This document shows positions 25,872 to 33,787 of a stretch of 64,000 nucleotides of DNA, piece after piece (the first letter of the stretch is position 1; the number at the start of each line of letters is the position of its first letter). Below the pieces are notes generated by a model that did no database searches, was not told where the DNA came from, and saw nothing but the letters and a program-made list of their open reading frames with translations. This DNA comes from Aquisphaera giovannonii. Its GTDB lineage: Bacteria > Planctomycetota > Planctomycetia > Isosphaerales > Isosphaeraceae. The DNA lies in contig NZ_CP042997.1 of NCBI RefSeq assembly GCF_008087625.1, positions 3,782,001 to 3,846,000 of the forward strand, read 5' to 3'. Position numbers and translations under genes: made by a program.

Positions 25872-26201
25872 TCACGCCGGCGGTGCGACCTTCTGGTACC
25901 CCAGGCCCTGGAGGACTTCAAGCACCTCGCTCCAGGTCGGGAACATGCGGCCGCTCCGCTGCTTGTATTCCTGCATCGCCTGCATGAACTCCGTCTCGGC
26001 GGCCGAGTAGTCCCGCTCGCAGGTGGTGGGGTCGACGAATCTCCTGCGGCCGCTGGCGTTGCGGGCCTGGGCGGCCCGACCGGCCTGCTCGTGGGCACGC
26101 CGACTGGAGTACGCCCACGAGGGGACCTCCACGGCGGACGGGGCGGGGGCGCTCCCTCGGCCTTCGGCGGCCGCAGACGGAGCGATGGTGGAAGGGCGCA
26201 T
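25872..26201 (-). CDS. Small planctomycete protein, '[12 protein letters not shown]' family, copy 2
   Basis: A 109-residue paralogue of the protein at 24060: core [20 protein letters not shown] and [20 protein letters not shown], ending LQGLGYQK. The N-terminal half is Ala/Ser-rich and unrelated in detail. GGAGAGAGG stands eight bases before ATG 26201. At protein level the cores are about 85% identical, showing duplication of the core with a fast-changing N-terminus. Confidence 0.65.
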   Translation of the reverse strand: MRPSTIAPSAAAEGRGSAPAPSAVEVPSWAYSSRRAHEQAGRAAQARNASGRRRFVDPTTCERDYSAAETEFMQAMQEYKQRSGRMFPTWSEVLEVLQGLGYQKVAPPA

Positions 26202-26666
26202 GATAATGCCTCTCTCCAGCGGTGAACGCGGCGTCGTCACCGCGGGGACTATTGGGCGGCGCTGCGGTCGTGTAGTCACGCCGGACCTTTACTCCTGGTC
26301 CGACGAGATCACTGTAAGATATCGCGTCCTAATTAGGGCTTGGCTGGTTAAAATCCCGCATGCGTGCAATCGTCGCGAGGCTCGGACGCGGGATTTAGGT
26401 CTCGCCGAGCAGCCTGCTACGGCAACCCCACGTGGCGGTTCGGGCGCGCCGCCGATCTCTTCGACGGATGCCGGGGACCGCTGTGGAGCCCATCGCGGCC
26501 GCCCATGATTGCCGTCAAGTCGACGGCGGATGAGGCCCGTGGCCTTTTCGACTGGCTTCGATTAATGAATGTTATATCATGATTCCGTTCATGCTTGATT
26601 CCCGGCGTGGACCTGTCACACTGTTTGCCTGTCGCAAGACAGCGGACCTCGTCCCAGGAGCCATCG
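26202..26666. other. Intergenic region upstream of the PEP-CTERM gene
   Basis: About 465 bp without a gene. AT-rich stretches occur near 26318-26350 (AGATATCGCG to GGTTAAAATCC) and 26560-26583 (TTAATGAATGTTATATCATG). The latter contains -10-like hexamers and is the probable promoter of the PEP-CTERM gene. Confidence 0.4.
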
Positions 26667-27374
26667 ATGAAGCCCCTCGCACTCGCCCTGCTCGCCTGCC
26701 TCGTCGCACAAGCCCGGGCCGACACGCTCTACTTCCTCGGTGGCCCGGAGCCGTCGGGATCGCTGGCCTACGGCGGCTACAGGACGGTGGCGACGGGCAC
26801 GGGCTTCGCCGTCACGTCCGTGATATACATGGGTGACGACGGCTCGACGGCGTGGACCCAGCCGCTCGACGCCTCGTTCAGCTTCACCACGGGTCCCTCG
26901 CTGCGGGGCGGATCGAACTCGCTGGTGAGCTTTGCCGACGGCGGCTCGCTTACGCTGATGGGCTCGGGCGACGCTGGGACGCCGGCCGCGGAGCTGTTTT
27001 CGGGCGATCTCTTCTCCCCCGACATCCAGATGGTCGGGGGCGGCTACGCCTTCGGGGCCGGCGGGACGGGGCGGTACACTCAGGCCATGCTCGACCTGTT
27101 CCCCTCGCTCTCGGGCGGCCTCGTGCTGGCGGACCGGACGTACCAGTTCTCGGTGTTCGTCGCGTTCGATGCGGCGACGGTCGCGGGCGGTTTCGCGAGC
27201 ACGGGCACTTATCGCCAGGTGGCCGTCGGCGCGTCGTCGGGGCAGGCACCCGAGCCCTCGTCCGTGGCGCTGCTCGGGCTGGGCCTGGCGGGGGCCATCG
27301 GCTGGGGTGCCCGCCGCGAGTGCAACCGCGCCGGCCTGGGGCTCGGGTCCGTCGGGCCCGAGGACGAGGGCTGA
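26667..27374 (+). CDS. PEP-CTERM sorting-domain protein
   Basis: A 235-residue exported protein. The signal peptide is MKPLALALLACLVAQARA; the body is rich in Gly, Ser and Thr with beta character. The C-terminus has the sorting signal PEPSSVALLGLGLAGAIGWG followed by ARRE: the PEP motif, a membrane helix and basic residues, cut by an exosortase in organisms that have one. CAGGAG precedes ATG 26667 by seven bases. A 9-bp hairpin at 27404 may end its transcript. It lies near the right end of the element as cargo. Confidence 0.8.
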   Translation: MKPLALALLACLVAQARADTLYFLGGPEPSGSLAYGGYRTVATGTGFAVTSVIYMGDDGSTAWTQPLDASFSFTTGPSLRGGSNSLVSFADGGSLTLMGSGDAGTPAAELFSGDLFSPDIQMVGGGYAFGAGGTGRYTQAMLDLFPSLSGGLVLADRTYQFSVFVAFDAATVAGGFASTGTYRQVAVGASSGQAPEPSSVALLGLGLAGAIGWGARRECNRAGLGLGSVGPEDEG

Positions 27375-27403
27375 GTCACGGCCACATCTTCCATCCCGCG
27401 GGG

Positions 27404-27427
27404 AACCCCGGCCTCGTCGCCGGGGTT
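27404..27427 (+). terminator. Hairpin after the PEP-CTERM gene
   Basis: Perfect nine-base stem AACCCCGGC / GCCGGGGTT with a six-base loop, 30 bp past the stop codon at 27374. There is no strong T-run, so it may act as a weak or Rho-assisted terminator. Confidence 0.45.
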
Positions 27428-27537
27428 GCTGAGTGTCGAGGGAGCGTCACTCAAGGCACGCGGCCGACGCGGCCGGACTCATTCGCCGCGACAGTCGATT
27501 CCAGGAGAGTGCGGAATCGCGGCTGCGGCCTGCGTGC

Positions 27538-28125
27538 TCAGGCCACGGCACGCCCGCGGGCGTGCCGGACCCTGCGCACGACCAGCAGGGCCGTGGGGGC
27601 GCCTATCGCCAGCAGCAGAACGCCGGAGGGCTCGGGGACTGCCTGGAGATTCAGCTGAGTCTTGCCGCCGAAGACGACATCGGGACACGTAGCCCCGGTC
27701 GCGCCGCCGATCGTCAGGACGATCTGGCTAGTCAGCGAGAAGCTCGAGCTGCCGGGTAGGCCACCCAGCGTTGCCTTGCCGCCGAGGGCGTCCGTGCCCG
27801 CCAGGGGCAGGACGAGCAGGGGTGCCGGGATGCCGAAAGGGGCCGGAGGCGTGGCCGGGCTGGTATTGTTATACCAGCTCTGGAACGACTGGGTCGATCC
27901 CCCCGGTATGTCACTGAAGATGCTCGATGTCACGCTGGTCAAGCCGGCGACGGAGCCGGAGGGAAGCGTGAAATCGGTCTGGAACGCCGTGATCGTCAGC
28001 GTCTTAGGGCCGCCGCCGGTGATGCGCTGGACGTGACCGCTGAGCGTCAGCAAGGAGCCATCAGGATCGCTCGCCCCCGTGCTCACATCGTCCTGTCTGT
28101 GAAGAACGGGCAACCGAACCTCCAA
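27538..28125 (-). CDS. PEP-CTERM protein, apparently lacking its signal peptide
   Basis: A 195-residue frame from a TTG at 28125. The body has GPKTLTITAFQTDFTLPSGS and SLTSQIVLTIGGATGATCPD, and the end carries PEPSGVLLLAIGAPTALLVV plus RRVRHARGR, a sorting signal. The N-terminus (MEVRLPVLHRQDDVSTGA) is not a signal peptide, and no better start is seen upstream before the integrase fragment. It is probably truncated at its 5' end, perhaps when the element's right end was assembled. Confidence 0.6.
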   Translation of the reverse strand: MEVRLPVLHRQDDVSTGASDPDGSLLTLSGHVQRITGGGPKTLTITAFQTDFTLPSGSVAGLTSVTSSIFSDIPGGSTQSFQSWYNNTSPATPPAPFGIPAPLLVLPLAGTDALGGKATLGGLPGSSSFSLTSQIVLTIGGATGATCPDVVFGGKTQLNLQAVPEPSGVLLLAIGAPTALLVVRRVRHARGRAVA

Positions 28126-28183
28126 ATGTTCGGCAGGGACGGAGAAGTCCTATTCGACGCCCTGCGGTAGCTGATTGCGTCCG

Positions 28184-28522
28184 TTATTCATGCACCTTCC
28201 CGGCTGCCTCGATCATGGCCAAGATGCCTGCCCGGATCGCCCCGGGCAGGTCCGGCCAGGCGGAGACGACGGCGGCCAGGTCGGGGTCATTGGGTAGCAC
28301 GCGGGTAGCAGAATCGGTAGCAGTCGTGGGACGGACGGGTTCGGGGCCAGTCGGATACTGGCGTGATGTCGAAGTCAGATGAGCAGACGATGAGGAAGTG
28401 TTTCGCCCGGGGAAAGACGGGGTTTTGTCGCTCTCAGTCGGCTTGATGCGGGTCGATTCGGGAGAGTACCGAAGGTGGGACTTGAACCCACACCCCCTTG
28501 CGGGGACCGGATTTTGAGTCCG
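28184..28522 (-). CDS. Displaced C-terminal segment of the integrase
   Basis: This is not an independent gene: the frame has no start of its own after the tRNA. It is in frame with the integrase at 3064 across the identical 17-bp core (codon at 28511 matches codon 451 at 3076). After NP it reads VPARGCGFKSHLRYSP, translated from the tRNA half, then a Ser/Thr/Pro linker, and ends PNDPDLAAVVSAWPDLPGAI and RAGILAMIEAAGKVHE. That last stretch resembles the helical tail I know from planctomycete tyrosine recombinases. In the excised circle it would be joined to the catalytic part. Confidence 0.85.
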   Translation of the reverse strand, partial: RTQNPVPARGCGFKSHLRYSPESTRIKPTESDKTPSFPGRNTSSSSAHLTSTSRQYPTGPEPVRPTTATDSATRVLPNDPDLAAVVSAWPDLPGAIRAGILAMIEAAGKVHE

Positions 28523-28549
28523 GCGCGTCTGCCATTCCGCCACTTCGGC
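28467..28549 (-). tRNA. tRNA-Leu (CAA), intact
   Basis: An 83-nt class II tRNA: acceptor GCCGAAG, D-arm, anticodon arm CCGGACTCAAAATCCGG with anticodon CAA, long variable arm CCCCGCAAGGGGG, T-arm GTGGGTTCAAGTCCCAC, acceptor CTTCGGT and discriminator A. CCA is not encoded. The first acceptor pair is G1-U72, a wobble. The 5' part belongs to the host; everything from the anticodon arm to the 3' end was supplied by the element. Confidence 0.93.
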
Positions 28550-28652
28550 AATTCGGACGTTCTCAAGATGTCGGACGACGAGGGGGCTGTCAACCCCGGG
28601 GCGAGGCTTGCGCGGCACGCGGGCGATGGGACACGGGAGGCGGCGGCGAGGT

Positions 28653-28997
28653 TCACCTCCGCAGGAGGAGCATGGAGCCCGCCATGACGACCGCGGCGGC
28701 GGGCAGCACCATCTTCGGGTCCCAGGGGACACGCTGGAACCAGGGCTCCACCTGGACCCGGAACTGGACGCGGAGGTCGTCCACCTCGTCGCGGACGGAA
28801 TCGAGGATCGGGGTGCTGACGGAGGTCGAGACGCCGAAGACCTCCCGCCAACCTCCCAGGCAGAGGCTCATACCCTCAAGCATCAGCGGCGAGAGGGCCG
28901 CCAGCACGACGACCGCGGCGAGGGCCCGCGGCCAGCGGCGGCGCGGCCGATCGTCCGGGCTCGCCTCCTCCATCGCATCGTACGCGAGGCCCCTCAT
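28653..28997 (-). CDS. Small two-helix membrane protein at the end of the Tad locus
   Basis: A 114-residue protein with two membrane helices: ALAAVVVLAALSPLMLEGMS near residue 30, and MVLPAAAVVMAGSMLLL at the C-terminus. Between them lies a charged, helical periplasmic segment with ILDSVRDEVDDLRVQFRVQV. GGAGG lies just before ATG 28997. It follows tadC by about 28 bp on the same strand and so is probably the last gene of the pilus operon. No family is recognised. Confidence 0.58.
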   Translation of the reverse strand: MRGLAYDAMEEASPDDRPRRRWPRALAAVVVLAALSPLMLEGMSLCLGGWREVFGVSTSVSTPILDSVRDEVDDLRVQFRVQVEPWFQRVPWDPKMVLPAAAVVMAGSMLLLRR

Positions 28998-29025
28998 GCC
29001 ACCTCCCCTCGCCACGCCCCGAGCC

Positions 29026-29979
29026 TCACTTGGCCATGATGGTATTGGCGATCTGGATCCCGGCCGGGCCCACGAGGACCACGAAGACGCCCGGGAAGAT
29101 GAAAAGGATCAGCGGGATCATGATCTTCACGGCGGTCTTCGCGGCCCGCTCCTCCGCGAACTGGCGGCGGCGCAGCCGCAGCGCGTCGGACTGGACCCGA
29201 AGCGCGGCGCCGATGCTGGAGCCGAACTTCTCGGCCTGGATGATCACGGCGGCCAGCGACCGCATGTCGTCCACGCCCGTCCGCACCCCCAGGTCGCGGA
29301 GGACGTCCTTCCTCGGCCGCCCCATCTGGAGCTGGAAATTCGCGATGGCGAACTCCTCGCAGAGCGTCTTGCACGACGTCGCCAGCTCGGCGGTCACGCG
29401 CCGCATGGCCGCGTCGAGCCCGAGGCCCGCCTCGACGCAGACGACCATCAGGTCGAGCGCGTCGGGGAGGCCCAGGAAGATGTCCTCGGACCGCTTCTTC
29501 TTCCGGCTGCCGACCACCAGGCCGGGGATGTAGAAGCCCAGGCCGCCGGCCGCCACCGTGTAGGTGAAGGCGTTGAGCGTCACGCCTTCCTTGAGGGCCA
29601 CGACCGGGAAGACGATCGCCGCGAACAGCGACATCAGGATCATCTTCACGCCGAAGAACACCGCCACGGCGTTCTCGCTGCGGAACCCGGCGTTGAGCAG
29701 TTCCACGCGGACCTTGCCCAGCTCCTGCTCGTCGGTCGGGCGGAGCGACTGGCCGAGCTTGTTCGCCGCCCGGGCCACCTGCTCCTGGAACTTCTCCTGC
29801 TTCTGCGCCAGGGAGTGCTCGGCGCCCTTGCGGTCGGTCCCCGGGCTCATGATGCGGCGGAGCCGGTCCTCGGCCCCGCGATTGCGGTCGCCCAGGACGA
29901 TCGTCATGACGGCCCAGACGGCCATGCTGATCGAGCAGAAGACCAGCAGCGGCAGCAGCGCCTGCAGGGAGATTGTCAC
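29026..29979 (-). CDS. Tad pilus inner-membrane platform protein TadC
   Basis: This 317-residue protein belongs to the type II secretion F family. Together with TadB it should form the inner-membrane platform on which Flp pilins are assembled. A membrane helix at the N-terminus (ALLPLLVFCSISMAVWAV) is followed by a cytoplasmic helical domain, the F-domain signature DALDLMVVCVEAGLGLDAAM and two C-terminal helices ending PLILFIFPGVFVVLVGP. The start is GTG 29979, six bases after the tadB stop. Confidence 0.85.
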   Translation of the reverse strand: MTISLQALLPLLVFCSISMAVWAVMTIVLGDRNRGAEDRLRRIMSPGTDRKGAEHSLAQKQEKFQEQVARAANKLGQSLRPTDEQELGKVRVELLNAGFRSENAVAVFFGVKMILMSLFAAIVFPVVALKEGVTLNAFTYTVAAGGLGFYIPGLVVGSRKKKRSEDIFLGLPDALDLMVVCVEAGLGLDAAMRRVTAELATSCKTLCEEFAIANFQLQMGRPRKDVLRDLGVRTGVDDMRSLAAVIIQAEKFGSSIGAALRVQSDALRLRRRQFAEERAAKTAVKIMIPLILFIFPGVFVVLVGPAGIQIANTIMAK

Positions 29980-29985
29980 GGCGTT

Positions 29986-30963
29986 TCACACCTTGATGGC
30001 TACGATCTTGTTGATCATCCACGCGCCGACCACCTGGAAGACGGCCGTGACCACGAGCATCTTCGTGCCGATCGCGGTCGTGAACAGCGGGCTGATGTAG
30101 GGGTAGTTGGAGAACGAGAGGAAGGCCAGCAGCGCGGGCGGCAGGGCCAGCAGCACGATGCCGGACAGCCTGCCCTCGGCGGTGAGCGCCTTGACGTGGC
30201 CCAGCAGCTCGAATCGCTGGCGGATCAGCCTGCCGATCTTGTCCAGCACCTCGGCCAGGTCGCCGCCGGTGGCCCGCTGGATGATGATCGCGATCACGAA
30301 GAACCGCACGTCCATCACGGGGATCCGGTCGGCCATGTTGCGCAGCGAGATCTCGATGGGGACGCCGAAGTTCTGCTCCTCGAACACCCGGTTGAATTCG
30401 TCCGCCAGGGGCCCCCTCATCTCCTCGGCGACCAGGTGCAGCCCGGAGGCCAGTCCGTGGCCCGCGCGGAGGGCCCGGCTGATCAGCTCGACGGCCTCCG
30501 GCATGGCCTCCACGAACTTGCGGATCCGCTTCTGCTTGCGCTTCAGGAGCCAGAGGAACGGCAGCGCCGCCAGGAAGGCCGAGGCCGCGGGGATGGCCAT
30601 CACCGGGACCTGCAGGAAGACCCCGACCACGGCGCCCAGGGCCGCCAGCCCTAGCACCATCGCCATGAACGAGTTGAACGTCAGGTTCACGTCGGCCTGC
30701 TCGTAGAGCAGGTTGAGGTTGTCCGGGTTGGGGATGAGGCGTGCCCAGACCGAGCCCCCGCCGAGGTTGATGGCCGCGGGGCGGAGGAGTATGCCCGAGG
30801 AGAGGGCCTCGCGCCCCCGCTTCGTGCCGGCCCCCGTGAGGCCCTCGAGCCGCTCCTCGGCGAGCTTGTCGAACGACCCCGTCATGACGAGGCCGAGGCC
30901 CGCGACGAGCACGATCACGCCGACGCCGACCAAGATTGAGAGGACGATGGGATCCTGGAGCAT
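29986..30963 (-). CDS. Tad pilus inner-membrane platform protein TadB
   Basis: A 325-residue F-family protein and partner of TadC. Features are an N-terminal helix SILVGVGVIVLVAGLGLVMT, two central helices with FMAMVLGLAALGAVVGVFLQ, the F-domain AVELISRALRAGHGLASGLH and a C-terminal helix. The gene lies 58 bp after the ATPase gene on the same strand. Order and size match tadB in other Tad loci. Confidence 0.85.
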   Translation of the reverse strand: MLQDPIVLSILVGVGVIVLVAGLGLVMTGSFDKLAEERLEGLTGAGTKRGREALSSGILLRPAAINLGGGSVWARLIPNPDNLNLLYEQADVNLTFNSFMAMVLGLAALGAVVGVFLQVPVMAIPAASAFLAALPFLWLLKRKQKRIRKFVEAMPEAVELISRALRAGHGLASGLHLVAEEMRGPLADEFNRVFEEQNFGVPIEISLRNMADRIPVMDVRFFVIAIIIQRATGGDLAEVLDKIGRLIRQRFELLGHVKALTAEGRLSGIVLLALPPALLAFLSFSNYPYISPLFTTAIGTKMLVVTAVFQVVGAWMINKIVAIKV

Positions 30964-31021
30964 CGATCGCCGCTCCGATTGGTTCCCGCCCTCGGGCGGG
31001 GGGTGCGGGGCCCTGGCGGTT

Positions 31022-32473
31022 TCAGTCCTTCAGCAGCACGCGCTGGCGGAAGATGTCGGGGCTCAGGTGGAAGCCGGCAGACTCGAGCCGCTCCATGAAC
31101 GTGGGGCGGATGCCGCTGGCGACGAACTCGCCGTGCGCGCGGCCGTTCTGGTCCACGCCGAGCTGACGGAACCCGAAGATCTCCTGCATGATGATCGTGT
31201 CGCCTTCCATGCCGACGACCTCCGAGATGCTCGTCACCTTGCGGGGCCCGCCCTGGAGGCGGCTCGCCTGGATGATCAGGTCGATGGCCGAGGCGAACTG
31301 GGCGCGGAGGGCCCGGATCGGCAGCTCCAGGCCGGCCATGCTGATCATGGTCTCGAGGCGGCACATGGCGTCGCGCGGGGTGTTGGCATGGACGGTCGTC
31401 ATGGAGCCCTCGTGGCCGGTGTTCATGGCCTGGACCATGTCCAGGGTCTCGGCGCCGCGGCACTCGCCGATGATGATGCGGTCGGGCCGCATCCGGAGGG
31501 CATTCTTGACGAGGTCCGTGGCCGTGATGGCGCCGCGGCCCTCGATGTTGGCCGGCCGGGTCTCGAGGCGGACCACGTGGTCCTGCTGCAGCTGGAGCTC
31601 GGCGGCGTCCTCGATCGTGATCACGCGGTGATCCGGCTGTATGAAGCTGGAGAGCGTGTTCAGGAGCGTCGTCTTGCCCGAGCCCGTGCCGCCGGAGATC
31701 ACGATGTTCAGCCGGGCCTTCATCGCGCCCTCCATCAGGGCCAGCATCTCCGGCGTGAAGGCCTTGAAGCGGAGCAGGTCGTCCTTGGAGAGCGGCCGCG
31801 AGCCGAACATGCGGATCGTGACGACCGGGCCGTCGAGGGCCAGGGGCGGGATGATGGCGTTGAACCGCGAGCCGTTGGGGAGCCGGGCGTCGACCATCGG
31901 CGAGGTCTCGTCCACCCGGCGGCCGACCCGGGAGACGATCCGGTCGATGATCTGGAGGAGGTGCTCGCTGTCGCGGAAGACGACCTCCGACTTCTGGATC
32001 CTCCCCTCCTTCTCGATGAAGATCTTGCGCGGCCCGTTGATCATGATGTCGCCGATCTTGTCGTCCTTGAGCAGGAGCTCCAGCGGGCCGAAGCCGAAGG
32101 TCTCGTCGAGGATCTCGTTGACGAGCCGCTGCCGCTCGTTGCGGTTGAGCAGCGGGTTCTCGGTGTCGCAGAGGTGCTCGACGATCTGGCGGATCTCGTC
32201 GCGGAGCGTCTTGGGATCCATCTCGCCGACCCGGTTCATGTCCAGCCGGTCGACGAGCTGCATGTGGATGTGACGCTTCAGCGTCTCGTACTGAATGACG
32301 GCCGGGTCGGTCTCCTTGGCGGGCTCGGCCCGCCGGGGGGGCGGCGTCGGAGCGGCGGGGGCGGCGGGCGCGGCGGCCTCGGCCGGCGGCCCGGCCTCGG
32401 AGGGCTGGGGCGCGGCGCCCGGCCCGAAGGGGGACCTGGGGCCGAACGGGCTTCGTGAGAGTCCTCGCAGCAT
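31022..32473 (-). CDS. Tad pilus assembly ATPase CpaF/TadA
   Basis: A 483-residue hexameric secretion ATPase that powers pilus assembly. The first 75 residues are a Pro/Ala-rich linker; then comes the N-terminal CpaF domain (LVNEILDETFGFGPLELLLK) and the RecA-like domain with Walker A GGTGSGKTTLLN, a Walker B region (MRPDRIIIGECRGAETLDMV) and the His-box GHEGSMTTVHANTPRDAM. All key residues are present. It is followed by tadB. Confidence 0.92.
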   Translation of the reverse strand: MLRGLSRSPFGPRSPFGPGAAPQPSEAGPPAEAAAPAAPAAPTPPPRRAEPAKETDPAVIQYETLKRHIHMQLVDRLDMNRVGEMDPKTLRDEIRQIVEHLCDTENPLLNRNERQRLVNEILDETFGFGPLELLLKDDKIGDIMINGPRKIFIEKEGRIQKSEVVFRDSEHLLQIIDRIVSRVGRRVDETSPMVDARLPNGSRFNAIIPPLALDGPVVTIRMFGSRPLSKDDLLRFKAFTPEMLALMEGAMKARLNIVISGGTGSGKTTLLNTLSSFIQPDHRVITIEDAAELQLQQDHVVRLETRPANIEGRGAITATDLVKNALRMRPDRIIIGECRGAETLDMVQAMNTGHEGSMTTVHANTPRDAMCRLETMISMAGLELPIRALRAQFASAIDLIIQASRLQGGPRKVTSISEVVGMEGDTIIMQEIFGFRQLGVDQNGRAHGEFVASGIRPTFMERLESAGFHLSPDIFRQRVLLKD

Positions 32474-32508
32474 GTCGGCTTGCTCCTTCGACGATCTGCC
32501 ATCCCGGG

Positions 32509-33693
32509 TCAGAAGAATGCGGCGAAGAGGCCCTTCCGCGGCTTCTCGGCGCCGGCCGCCTCGTCGCCCCGGAGGGACCGGGCGATCTCGAGGATCGCCT
32601 GGTGGGCCCGCGAGCCGGCGGCCACGTCCGCGAGCGGCACCCCGCGAACCCTCGCGGCCTGGAACGCCTTGGACGCGATCGGCACCTGGAACGAGATCGG
32701 CATCTTGAGCGTCTCCTCCGCCTTCTTCAGGCCGATCTCCGACTCCGCGGAGCCCGCCCGATTGACGACGAGCTTGACCCGGTCGGCCATGCCCTCGAAC
32801 TGGTGGAACAGGTTCAGCAGCCGCGCCGTGTTCCGCAGGCAGGTCAGGTCCAGGGAGATCACTACGAGGATCACGTCGGCCATCTCGAAGGCGACGAAGT
32901 CCGACGACTGGAGCCCCTTGCTCGTGTCGATCACCAGGTTGGGGAAGGCCGCCTTGAGCAGGCCGAGCAGGCGCCTGAGGGCCTCCGGGTCGATCCTCGC
33001 GGAGTCCTCCAGGGCGACCGGGTGGGGGAGCACGTAGAGGCCCGAGGCGTGGCGGGTCATCGAGCGCTTGAGGAGGGTCAGGTCCAGGCGGTCGAGGTTC
33101 TGGATGACGTTGGAGAGCGTGTTGTCGGGGATGATGTCCAGGCAGGCGTCCACGGAGCCGAACATCAGGTCGAAGTCGAGGAGGATCGTCTCGCCGTGCC
33201 CCCCGGAGGCCAGCGTGGTGGCCAGGTTCACGGCGGTGGACGTGCAGCCGACGCCGCCGGAGGCGCCCGTGATGGTGACGAGCTGCGGCCCCTTCGCCCC
33301 GGGGCCGCCGGCCTCCCCGCGGCCCCGGAAGAGCCGCGACACGATGTCGCTGACCTCGGCGGCCTCGGTCGGCAGGGTGAGGAATTCCCTGGCCCCCGCG
33401 CGGATGGCCTTGAGGATGAGCCCGCTGTCGCAGGTCGCGCTGGCGGGCAGGAGGACGGTTCCCGGGCTCGCGTGGGAGAGGCCGGCGATCAGCTCGACGG
33501 CCTGGGCCGGGTCGGCGTCGAGGGCGACGAGGCAGAGGTCCGGGGCGATCTCGGCGACGCGGGACGCCGCGGCCTTGTAGCTGTCGAAGGCCTCCGCGAG
33601 CCAGAGCACGGCGAGCGAGCCGAGCAGGCGCTGGAGCGCCCGCCGCGACTCCTCGTTCGGATCGACCAGGACGACTCGGATCACATCCCTCAT
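32509..33693 (-). CDS. Tad locus protein CpaE/TadZ
   Basis: A 394-residue localisation protein. The N-terminal 125 residues have a receiver-like fold (VIRVVLVDPNEESRRALQRL) without a full phosphorylation site. The rest is a MinD/ParA-like ATPase domain. Its deviant Walker A reads GASGGVGCTSTAVNLA, with cysteine where the active family has lysine, so ATP hydrolysis is doubtful; other CpaE/TadZ proteins also vary here. DFDLMFGSVD marks the switch region. It stands between cpaB and cpaF and probably places the pilus machine at its site. Confidence 0.85.
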   Translation of the reverse strand: MRDVIRVVLVDPNEESRRALQRLLGSLAVLWLAEAFDSYKAAASRVAEIAPDLCLVALDADPAQAVELIAGLSHASPGTVLLPASATCDSGLILKAIRAGAREFLTLPTEAAEVSDIVSRLFRGRGEAGGPGAKGPQLVTITGASGGVGCTSTAVNLATTLASGGHGETILLDFDLMFGSVDACLDIIPDNTLSNVIQNLDRLDLTLLKRSMTRHASGLYVLPHPVALEDSARIDPEALRRLLGLLKAAFPNLVIDTSKGLQSSDFVAFEMADVILVVISLDLTCLRNTARLLNLFHQFEGMADRVKLVVNRAGSAESEIGLKKAEETLKMPISFQVPIASKAFQAARVRGVPLADVAAGSRAHQAILEIARSLRGDEAAGAEKPRKGLFAAFF

Positions 33694-33787
33694 GGGTCGG
33701 CTACTCGTGCGCTAGGGGCCTCGTCTGTCCGGCCCCCCCGGGCGGGGCGGCGGATCTCCGACGGTGTTGGGCGGGACGCCCGGAGGG

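Larger units (their letters stand above)
3071..28522. mobile_element. 25.4-kb integrative element in tRNA-Leu(CAA)
   Basis: The element is bounded by 17-bp identical cores at 3071-3087 and 28506-28522, embedded in 56-bp imperfect direct repeats of a tRNA-Leu 3' half. Inside are a tyrosine integrase at the left end, an excisionase-like HTH protein, a primase-polymerase with a P-loop and DUF3987 region, and a DUF5681 protein of a type often found with phage packaging genes. No capsid, tail, portal, relaxase or type IV secretion gene was recognised. It is therefore more likely a satellite-like or mobilisable element than a complete prophage or conjugative element. The right two thirds carries cargo and duplicated small genes. 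Confidence 0.88.

Noticed and set aside
3071-28522. Complete prophage
   Set aside because: No portal, capsid, terminase, tail or lysis gene could be recognised, so a satellite-like or mobilisable element fits better.
28184-28732. Independent 182-residue gene reading through the tRNA-Leu
   Set aside because: Its upstream half is antisense-type sequence in the host region beyond the tRNA and has no ribosome site. The frame makes sense only as the continuation of the integrase across the attachment core.
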